DNA from: Puniceicoccales bacterium
Lineage (GTDB): Bacteria; Verrucomicrobiota; Verrucomicrobiia; Opitutales; UBA953
Direction of reading: 5' to 3'
DNA length: 12,812 bases
NCBI GenBank assembly: GCA_031289285.1
Contig: JAITPT010000031.1
Span: 1 to 12,812 of the forward strand
The position numbers were made by a program, and so were the translations under genes. Every line of letters starts with the position of its first letter. Position 1 is the first letter of the stretch. Positions 1-6,501 of this stretch are shown in pieces. Under the pieces are notes generated by a model. The model had not been told where the DNA came from and searched no databases. It saw nothing but the letters and a program-made list of their open reading frames with translations.

Positions 1-48
1 AAAAGGGACAGGCATTTTTTTTACATGCTCGATATGTGGGATGTTGAC

Positions 49-75
49 CGCAGATAACACAGAGAACGCAGATAT
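49..75. repeat. 9-bp periodic repeat (cgcagataa type)
   Basis: Three consecutive 9-base units read cgcagataa, cacagagaa and cgcagatat. The period is exact and the units are degenerate. It resembles the other 9-bp arrays of this window in period but not in sequence. Confidence 0.6.
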
Positions 76-82
76 TTTGAAT

Positions 83-120
83 TTGCCTCGGTGAACCCCG
101 CAGTTCGCGGCACGGGGCAA
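83..120. repeat. Imperfect stem-loop next to the gggacaggca motif
   Basis: The arm ttgcctcggtg (83-93) pairs imperfectly with cacggggcaa (111-120), and the G+C-rich interior (ccgc/gcgg) can extend the stem. It lies just before the second gggacaggca copy, so the two may form one REP-like unit. No function can be assigned. Confidence 0.4.
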
Positions 121-240
121 ACAAAAAGGGACAGGCACTTTTTACTGCGCCGAATAACCACAAATACGGAAAGTAGGCGTCGGCGTCGTGGGACGGCGGG
201 GGCGGGGCGGGGCGCGGGGAAAAAACGGGGAGCAAAACGA

Positions 241-430
241 TTTTTACCACAAAGGCCACAAAAATTTCACAAAGGCCACAAAGCAAAATAATTTGAAGAT
301 TTAACCGAAGTCCGGGTTAAACAATCTGAAGTTTGAAAAAATTTAGGTTTTGTGGCTTGAAGTTTGCGGGGAGGATTTGATTTTCCTCTTTGTGCCCCTT
401 GTGAAACCTTTGTGCCCTTTGTGGTTAAAA
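241..430. repeat. 43-bp imperfect inverted repeat built of ccacaaagg units
   Basis: The left arm (241-283) contains 9-base units of the type ccacaaagg, ccacaaaaa, tcacaaagg, ccacaaagc, with two extra bases between the second and third. The right arm (388-430) holds the same pattern in reverse complement (cctttgtgg type). By eye about 37 of 43 positions pair. The arms are about 104 bases apart. The spacer contains a short palindrome, tttaacc (300-306) with ggttaaa (315-321). Confidence 0.65.
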
Positions 431-449
431 ATGCCCCTCTTACTTTTTA

Positions 450-478
450 TTCGTGCCCATTCGTGTCCATCCGTGGTT
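450..478. repeat. 10-bp periodic repeat (ttcgtgccca type)
   Basis: Units ttcgtgccca, ttcgtgtcca and tccgtggttt follow each other with a 10-base period. It sits 20 bases after the right arm of the 43-bp inverted repeat. The phrase resembles intergenic filler repeats seen in many environmental genomes; this is recollection and was not searched. Confidence 0.5.
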
Positions 479-509
479 TCAAAATCGTTTTTTATTCTCG
501 CTTTCCCCT

Positions 510-521
510 CCCCCCCCCCCC
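510..521. repeat. C12 homopolymer
   Basis: A run of twelve C residues inside a pyrimidine-rich stretch (about 501-522). It lies in non-coding DNA. It could vary in length by slippage or be a sequencing weak point. Confidence 0.8.
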
Positions 522-678
522 TCGAATATTTAACCAGGCTAATAATTTCACACCCGTTTGTTTTCGTGGCGTTAGGAAGAACGAACTAAAACCCGAGTTC
601 CGCTTTTGAGGCTGGCACACTTTTGAACCTAAAAACGGCAGTTAATGCGGGCGGTTTTGCACAATCTTTTGGCCGTCT

Positions 679-743
679 GCGGCTTGCGCTTTCCGCTCCA
701 CGCACCACAAGGTGCGCGTCGGAAAAGCGCAAAGCGCAGCCGC
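679..743. repeat. Large imperfect stem-loop downstream of the GH106 gene
   Basis: The outer arms gcggct (679-684) and agccgc (738-743) pair, as do internal gcgcttt/aaagcgc segments. The apex is a perfect gcacc-acaa-ggtgc hairpin at 702-715. It begins about 50 bases past the stop of the minus-strand hydrolase gene. No U-tract follows on either strand, so it is not a standard intrinsic terminator. It may instead be a REP-like palindrome or an mRNA 3' stabiliser. Confidence 0.4.
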
Positions 744-794
744 CTCAAAATCTTGCTCAAACCCTTTCCGCTGAACTGCCGTTCTTAGGTTTAA

Positions 795-3700
795 CTATTT
801 TGATTTTTCGAGTATTACTGGCCCGATGAGGCCGCTGGGGAGAAGCGGGGTGGCTTTGGTGAACTTGTGCATGTTGGTTTCAGTGATGCGCTGTTCCTTG
901 GGAAGCTGCTCGTCACCGATTAGGCGATTCATCCAGAGATTGGTGACTTCGATTTCAAGGGTGTTTTCAGCAGCGATATTTCCACTGACATCCGTGCGTA
1001 GAGCGTGAGTGATTTCGATGCGAGCAGGCTTTGTCCAAACCACACCGAGCGAAACACCGTTCACTCGCACAGCAGCGATTTCGCGCACATCGCCAAGGTT
1101 GAGAAAATGGCGCGGCACATTCGTCGGCACATTTGTTGACACACGCGTCGGCGCACTTGAAGAACGCTTCACATCCGAGAGACTTTGCGTGAGCTTTTTC
1201 CATTCGTTCATGGATTGCGTCAGATGCTTCCGTGAGTCGCCACCAATGCCGTGACACTGCAATCCAATCGGCCCGCGATAATCAATTTCCCGTAGCGTTT
1301 TGAGCAAGGGCCTAATGTCAAATGAACCAACACCCAATGGTTTGATAGCATGTCTTTGCAAATCGCTCCACTTGCCTTTTCTCGTCCATTCCTTGAGGTC
1401 GTCCATTCCGCTAATTGTCACACAAGAGAGATAGGGTTTCGCTTCTCTAAGGAGTGCGTGGAAATCGGTTTTTTGGTCAACGACAGCCCAGTGGCAAAGG
1501 TTAAACATCACACCGACTTCGTGATTGGGGAAACGTTTGGCGATACGTAGGCAATCGGCAAGCGTTTCGTTGATACTCTCGATGTGTGGATAGAGCACAA
1601 CTTTAATGCCCAGCGGGTCGGTGTATTTGCGCAATTCATAGACCTTGGCGACGAACTTATCATCTAACGAGGCGTCCGACGGCTTGCCGCCATAAATGTC
1701 AATCTGTATCATTTTTAGTTTTGCGTCTTTGATAGGTTCCAGTGCCTTTGCGAGACCTCCTTTTATGTTGAGGTTAAGGTCGCGGTTTATGTGGATGCGG
1801 TAATAGGGAATGGTTGAAATCCCGTGTTTCTTTGCAGAGGCGATACGTGTCGGCAGACTATTGAGTCCGCGATAGATTGGCTGGTTGCTGAGGTGCAAAA
1901 CGCCTTCATAACCGAGTTCGGCAAGCAACTTGTTTTGCCCGTCTAAGTTTCGTTTTTTTGCGTCGCCACTGGTGAGGCAAAATGCGTAAAACAAGTTTTT
2001 CGGCTCCTCTGTTTTACTCGCTACGACGGCGACTTCGGGTGTCTTGCTTGCGACGTTTTGCGTGAGTTTTTTCCACTCGTTCATGGATTGTGTCAGATGT
2101 GTTTTTGCGTCGGCGCGAATGCCGTAACACTGCAATCCAATCGGTCCGCGATAATCAATTTCCCGTAGCGTTTTGAGCAATGGTTTAATGTCAAACGAAC
2201 CGACCCCCAACGGCTTGATGGCATGTCTCAACAAGTCGTTCCACTTGCTACTTCTCTTCCATTCCTTGAGGTCGTCCATTCCGCTAATTGTCACACAAGA
2301 GAGATAGGGTTTTGCCTCTTTAAGGAGTGCGTGGATGTCGGGGTTTTTGTTGACAACAGCCCAGTGGCAAAGATTAAACATCACGCCGACTTCGTGATTG
2401 GAGAAACGTCGGGCGATACGCAGGCAATCAGTGAGCGTCTCGTTGATACCTCCGATGTGCGGATAGAGCACAACTTTAATACCGAGCGGGTCGGTGTATT
2501 TGCGCAATTCAGAAATCCTTGCGACGCACTTGTCATCCAGTGTTATGTCTGACGGTTTGCCGCCGTGAAAATCAAGTTGCACCATTTTGATTTTTGCGTC
2601 TCTGAGGCATTCTAATATTTTTGCGAAACCATCTTTTAGCCCAGAATTAACATCTTTGTTTATGTCGAGACTGCAATAGGGAATTACCGATATTCCGTGT
2701 TTTGTTGCGGAGGCGACACGTTCTGGTAGGCTGTTGAGTCCCCTATATTTTGGGTGGTTGCCGAGGTGCAGTATCCCGTCGTAACCGAGTTCGGCAAGCA
2801 ATTTATTTTGCTCGTCCATATTTCTTTTTTTCGTGTCGTGGTCGGTGATACAAAATGCGTAAAAGAAGTTTTTCGGTTCTTCAGTTTTGCTCGCAACGAC
2901 GGCGACTTCGGGTGCTTTGCTCGAGACGTTTTGTGTGAGTTTTTTCCATTCGTTCATAGATTGTGTCAGGTGTGTTCTTGTTTCGCCGCGAATGCCAGCA
3001 CATTGCAATCCAATCGGCCCTCTGTAATCAATTTCCCGTAGTGTTTTGAGCAATGGCTTAATGTCGAATGAACCGACGCCCAATGGCTTGATGGCATGTC
3101 TTAACAAATTAGTCCATTTACTACCTTTTTTCCATTCGTTGAGATTGTCCATTCCGCTAATTGTCACACAAGAGAGATAAGGTTTCGCTTCTCTAATGAG
3201 TGTGTGGAAGTCGGTTTTTTGGTCAACGACAGCCCAGTGGCAAAGATTAAACATGACACCGACTTCGTGATTTGGGAAACGTTTGGCGATACGTAGGCAA
3301 TCGGCAAACGTTTCGTTGATACTTTCGATGTGCGGATAGAGCACAACTTTTATGCCGAGTGGGTCGGTGTATTTGCGCAATTCATAAATCTTCTCGACGA
3401 ACTTATCATCTAAAGAGGCGTCCGAGGGCTGACCGCCACGAATGTCAACCTGAATTATTTTAATTTTTGAGTCTTTGAGGGGTTCGAGTGCCTTTGCGAG
3501 ACCTCCTTCTATGCCTTTATTTATATCTCCATTTATCTGGATTTGATAATAGGGAATGGCAGAAATCCCGAGTTTTTTTCCAGAGGCGACACGTTCGGAT
3601 AGAGTGCTAAATCCGCGATATGCTGACTGGCTTCTGAGGTGCAGGACGCCGTCATAACCGAGTTCGGCAAGCAATTTGTTTTGTTCATCTACGTTTCTAT

Positions 3701-6434
3701 CTGTTTTTTGGTTTTTGGGGTCATTGCCAGTGATACAAAATGCGTAAAAGAAGTTTTTCGGTTCTTCGTTTTTATTCGCTATTTCGGTTGCGACGGGCGG
3801 GGTGTTTATCGAAAAGGTTGTCCGATAAACAGCGGTTCCAGAGTAGTGGCGGATTTGCGGATTTGTGGATTTCGACCAATCTTGCAATTGCGCGAAAACA
3901 ACTTCGCCAGCACCGTTTTTCTTGGGGTCAAAAGTGACTTTCCACGGGGCAGTGAGTTGTTTAACAACTTGGTAGTCGAGATAATTGTTTTCTGTTTTCC
4001 CCACTGCGGCGACATCGGTTCTCCCGTTTTCGATTTTTTTGCGAAACACCACAAAAACGCTTTCGCGAGGTTCGAACTTTAGCGGGATGATAGTGCGTCC
4101 GTCTGCGGTTTGGCGGAAGTTGGGGAGGTTGCGGATTTCGCCAGTGACTGGGTTCCACAATTCCGGCTGTTTGCCGGCGATGCGGAATGTGCATTCGAGA
4201 TTTTCGACGTGCTCCCAACGGCTTGCGATGAAGTAGAAATCGGTGTCGGCGGTGGCGCGGTGCAGCCAGTCAATTTCGCCGTCGGCGGAGAGACCGCGCC
4301 ATTCTAAATCGGGCGCGACGCCGAGTTTTTTAAGAACGTCTGCTGGCGTCTCTTTTTTCTCATGCACGACAACGCCGCCGGCACTCTCTATTTCGCTCAA
4401 TTTGTTTTTTGCTTGTTCTGAGACAAACACTGTTTTGGGCACGACAAGAACGCGGTAGCTCATTCCGTCGGGGAGCGTAATTCTACCGTTTTTGACGGAC
4501 ACGCGGTTGAGCAAAACATCGAGATTGCAATTGTCGTGGTCGTAGCCTTCGGCGGGACGCGCCGGGCGTGTTTTCATTGGCTCGATGCCGCCAATTCCGC
4601 CGCCGCCCGCGATGGCGTCGCCGTAGTAATAGAGTGCATCGGCGACAAACAAACCTTGGCGCAAAATATAGGAGCAACGGGCAAGATAAGTGTTAAAAGC
4701 GTGACTATGCCGCCACCATGTATTTTGGCGTGTGTAGTGTGTGCCAGCCCAATAAACATAGCCCGGTTCGGCGGTCGCCGACGGCGAGTGGCTGAAGCAG
4801 TGTATAATGGGCAAATTACAACCGTCGGCAAAACCTTGGTCGGCGGTATTTTTCATTTCAAAAAATGTGTCTTCCCAGTGCGGCCCGCCGGAGGTGAAGG
4901 CTTCGCAAGGAGTCAGCAGTTTGCCGTATATGTGGTTAGCAGTGGCGGCGTTACGCAGCATGAAGCGGCGCGGGGGTGTCGGGCGGTGCGGCGAGGGCAC
5001 CCAGTATTCTCCCATCGCGACATTGACTTTGCTGGAGTTCAAAAACGGGTCTATTTGCGGCGGGTGTGGGCCAGCGGCTTCGGAGAAAAATAGCAGTCCG
5101 TTTTTCGCGGCGAGTTTTGCATAATGTCCGTAGTGGTTATCGGCAATGAGGTCGGCGATTGTGCGGTAGAAATCGCGGCGGATTTTTTCGGTTTCGGCGG
5201 CACTGTTGACGGTCTTTCCAAGAAGTGCGGGCAGGAGCGGAATTAAATCGTAAGCGCGGCGTTGTAGAAATTCTTCGGGGAAGGTTTTTGTCCATGTTGT
5301 AATACCGGCTTCCCACGAGTCGTCTTCGACGCCGTAGAGACCTTTTCGTTCGTCGGGAGACATTTCTGCGAGCAGTTTCCCGATTGTGGATCCCCAGCAG
5401 ACTTCGCTTGCTTCTTTGCTAAGCATATTGGAATAAAAACCCCATTGGTTTGACGCGCCGGTCGGAATGTAGGCGAAGCGCAAAATCGTCCATTCGCCCG
5501 CTGGAACTTTCCAGCGGAGAATGCCGTCGGCGTCAAAGTTTTTTGTGAGGTTAATGATTTCGTTTTTTGCGATTGGGGCACTGGCGGTGCGTTTCGGGAA
5601 TGCCAAGACGGCGATTTCTTTACCGGAAAACTTGCGCGATTTCTTGGCGGGTTTGGTGGTTGCGTTGAGCGACACTGGCGCGGGCATATTTAGTTTGCCG
5701 GTGAGTGTCGCGGGGATGCCTCCGGCAGGTGCATGAGACGCCCACGCATTGGTGCGGCTGGCGGGCGGGTCGGGCAAACGGGCGGCGAGTTGGCGCGGGC
5801 CTGTGACGAAGGCCTCCGACGCTACGATGAGTTGTTGCCCGTGCTCAATGGGAATCGGGCCGGAGGTGCCCGCGAGGCCGACGGACAAGACGAGTTTGAT
5901 GTCGTTGCGCCCGCACTCTTTTGAGGCGTGGCGGTAGAGTTCGCGGATGCGTTTGCCCCAAGGTTCCACGGGCGGCAGCGGCATCGGTGCCGAGTAAGAG
6001 CCAGCGTAATCTTTTGTGTTGACACGATGCCAACCCTTGCCGTCGCGCACCATTTTGTTGCCCGCGTATTTGAGTGTGCCGAAGCCGCACTCGTAGAGCA
6101 ACGCGCCGCCTATGCCTTGCGCACGCATCGCTTCGATGTCGCGTGTGACCGCCTCGAAGGTCGAGTCTGTGCGCGGCCACATCCAGAAAACCCATGTCGC
6201 GGCAGACGACGGCGGCGAGCGGAAGTTGGCGTCGAGCGCGGCGTCTGTCGCGAGCGAGGTGACGTTGCGCGGCAAGGCGGTGTCGGTTGGTGCGGGCGCG
6301 GCGGATGCGGGTGCAGCGGCGAGGGCGGAGGTGAGGGCGACGGCGCAAAGCGCGGTTCTTAGGAGCCGTGAACAACGGAGATGTTTGAAAGGAAACATTT
6401 GAGACGAGACACTTTTTTCTGGGGGAAGTTTCAT
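795..6434 (-). CDS. Exported GH106-like alpha-L-rhamnosidase with three inserted TIM-barrel modules
   Basis: Likely a secreted or periplasmic glycoside hydrolase that removes terminal rhamnose (or a similar sugar) from plant polysaccharides. Residues ~18-45 form a signal peptide ending ASA. Met13 (6398) is an equally good start; neither start has a Shine-Dalgarno site. Residues ~75-620 carry GH106-type features: the W-rich start with DIEAMRAQGIGG, the DSWE...EFLQRRAYD block (372-396), SEAAG (E452) and CEAFTSGG (E511). The last two are candidate catalytic or calcium-binding glutamates. A central region (~640-820) is followed by a C-terminal beta-sandwich. That sandwich starts at ~840, breaks off after YSGTAVYRTTF (~875) and resumes at FLNLGDVREIAAVRVNG (~1777), ending in NLWMNRLIGD. 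Between lie three ~290-residue TIM-barrel repeats. Without the insert the protein is ~985 residues, normal for the family. It lies 67 bases downstream of mnmE on the same strand. Exact substrate unknown. Confidence 0.85.
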   Translation of the reverse strand: MKLPPEKSVSSQMFPFKHLRCSRLLRTALCAVALTSALAAAPASAAPAPTDTALPRNVTSLATDAALDANFRSPPSSAATWVFWMWPRTDSTFEAVTRDIEAMRAQGIGGALLYECGFGTLKYAGNKMVRDGKGWHRVNTKDYAGSYSAPMPLPPVEPWGKRIRELYRHASKECGRNDIKLVLSVGLAGTSGPIPIEHGQQLIVASEAFVTGPRQLAARLPDPPASRTNAWASHAPAGGIPATLTGKLNMPAPVSLNATTKPAKKSRKFSGKEIAVLAFPKRTASAPIAKNEIINLTKNFDADGILRWKVPAGEWTILRFAYIPTGASNQWGFYSNMLSKEASEVCWGSTIGKLLAEMSPDERKGLYGVEDDSWEAGITTWTKTFPEEFLQRRAYDLIPLLPALLGKTVNSAAETEKIRRDFYRTIADLIADNHYGHYAKLAAKNGLLFFSEAAGPHPPQIDPFLNSSKVNVAMGEYWVPSPHRPTPPRRFMLRNAATANHIYGKLLTPCEAFTSGGPHWEDTFFEMKNTADQGFADGCNLPIIHCFSHSPSATAEPGYVYWAGTHYTRQNTWWRHSHAFNTYLARCSYILRQGLFVADALYYYGDAIAGGGGIGGIEPMKTRPARPAEGYDHDNCNLDVLLNRVSVKNGRITLPDGMSYRVLVVPKTVFVSEQAKNKLSEIESAGGVVVHEKKETPADVLKKLGVAPDLEWRGLSADGEIDWLHRATADTDFYFIASRWEHVENLECTFRIAGKQPELWNPVTGEIRNLPNFRQTADGRTIIPLKFEPRESVFVVFRKKIENGRTDVAAVGKTENNYLDYQVVKQLTAPWKVTFDPKKNGAGEVVFAQLQDWSKSTNPQIRHYSGTAVYRTTFSINTPPVATEIANKNEEPKNFFYAFCITGNDPKNQKTDRNVDEQNKLLAELGYDGVLHLRSQSAYRGFSTLSERVASGKKLGISAIPYYQIQINGDINKGIEGGLAKALEPLKDSKIKIIQVDIRGGQPSDASLDDKFVEKIYELRKYTDPLGIKVVLYPHIESINETFADCLRIAKRFPNHEVGVMFNLCHWAVVDQKTDFHTLIREAKPYLSCVTISGMDNLNEWKKGSKWTNLLRHAIKPLGVGSFDIKPLLKTLREIDYRGPIGLQCAGIRGETRTHLTQSMNEWKKLTQNVSSKAPEVAVVASKTEEPKNFFYAFCITDHDTKKRNMDEQNKLLAELGYDGILHLGNHPKYRGLNSLPERVASATKHGISVIPYCSLDINKDVNSGLKDGFAKILECLRDAKIKMVQLDFHGGKPSDITLDDKCVARISELRKYTDPLGIKVVLYPHIGGINETLTDCLRIARRFSNHEVGVMFNLCHWAVVNKNPDIHALLKEAKPYLSCVTISGMDDLKEWKRSSKWNDLLRHAIKPLGVGSFDIKPLLKTLREIDYRGPIGLQCYGIRADAKTHLTQSMNEWKKLTQNVASKTPEVAVVASKTEEPKNLFYAFCLTSGDAKKRNLDGQNKLLAELGYEGVLHLSNQPIYRGLNSLPTRIASAKKHGISTIPYYRIHINRDLNLNIKGGLAKALEPIKDAKLKMIQIDIYGGKPSDASLDDKFVAKVYELRKYTDPLGIKVVLYPHIESINETLADCLRIAKRFPNHEVGVMFNLCHWAVVDQKTDFHALLREAKPYLSCVTISGMDDLKEWTRKGKWSDLQRHAIKPLGVGSFDIRPLLKTLREIDYRGPIGLQCHGIGGDSRKHLTQSMNEWKKLTQSLSDVKRSSSAPTRVSTNVPTNVPRHFLNLGDVREIAAVRVNGVSLGVVWTKPARIEITHALRTDVSGNIAAENTLEIEVTNLWMNRLIGDEQLPKEQRITETNMHKFTKATPLLPSGLIGPVILEKSK
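1173..2009 (-). repeat. TIM-barrel module 3 within the GH106 protein (residues 1476-1754)
   Basis: Third tandem module, about 279 residues, opening EEPKNLFYAFC and closing MNEWKKLTQSLSD. A Ser/Thr/Pro-rich linker (~1755-1774) then leads back into the interrupted beta-sandwich of the hydrolase. The block YPHIESINE...DQKTDF is almost the same as in module 1, also at the DNA level, although module 2 lies between them. Confidence 0.8.
2010..2882 (-). repeat. TIM-barrel module 2 within the GH106 protein (residues 1185-1475)
   Basis: Second tandem module, 291 residues, with the same EEPKN opening and LTQNV close. It differs from modules 1 and 3 around YPHIGGINETLTD and NKNPDIHAL, where 1 and 3 agree with each other (YPHIESINE, DQKTDF). 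All recognisable barrel motifs are intact (YPH, NLCHW, SGMDD, GSFDI, LQCYG), so it could be a folded and possibly ligand-binding unit. Confidence 0.8.
2883..3767 (-). repeat. TIM-barrel module 1 within the GH106 protein (residues 890-1184)
   Basis: First of three tandem coding repeats, opening EEPKNFFYAFC and closing HLTQSMNEWKKLTQNV plus a linker (SSKAPEVAVVASKT). It looks like a sugar-phosphate isomerase/epimerase (xylose-isomerase-like) TIM barrel: QNKLLAELGYDGVLHL, a VVLYPH strand, VGVMFNLCHWAV, CVTISGMD, PLGVGSFDI and GPIGLQC. Its copy reads IGLQCAGI where modules 2 and 3 have CYG and CHG. The first half diverges most from the other modules. Confidence 0.8.
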
Positions 6435-6501
6435 GGAGAAGGGGCGGCGCGGTGGCTGGTGCGGCGGCGCGGTGGTGCGCGGCGGTGCGCGGTTTGCGGG
6501 T

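Larger units (their letters stand above)
1..146. repeat. Direct repeat pair, aaaagggacaggca + T-run
   Basis: The motif aaaagggacaggca followed by a T-run and 'ac' occurs at 1-24 and again in the same orientation at 124-144, about 123 bases apart. The first copy is cut by the window edge or begins exactly there. Between the copies lie a 9-bp periodic patch (49-75) and a stem-loop (83-120). The arrangement resembles a small dispersed REP-type element, but no transposase is nearby and its mobility is inference. Confidence 0.55.
1..794. other. Repeat-rich intergenic region without a convincing gene
   Basis: I see no gene here. The open frames are short, overlap one another, run through low-complexity repeats and match no family I recognise. 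The stretch instead holds several classes of short repeat and hairpins, listed separately: gggacaggca direct repeats, 9-10-bp periodic units, a 43-bp inverted pair, a C-run and a large stem-loop near 679-743. It lies downstream of the minus-strand GH106 gene, so any terminator of that gene would be here, but I found no hairpin followed by a clear U-tract. Confidence 0.7.

Noticed and set aside
49..478. CRISPR-like array
   Set aside because: The repeat units are only 9-10 bases long and contiguous, with no spacers of constant length and no cas genes.
679..743. Intrinsic terminator of the GH106 gene
   Set aside because: The hairpin is large and imperfect, and no U-tract follows it on the relevant strand.
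91..829. Small plus-strand frames in the left intergenic region
   Set aside because: They translate repeat DNA (for example RRRRRGTAGAGRG and PQKFHKGHKAK), overlap each other and have no start signals or homology.
4536..5093. Plus-strand open frame (~185 codons) opposite the GH106 catalytic region
   Set aside because: It overlaps the conserved glycoside hydrolase motifs on the minus strand and resembles no family.
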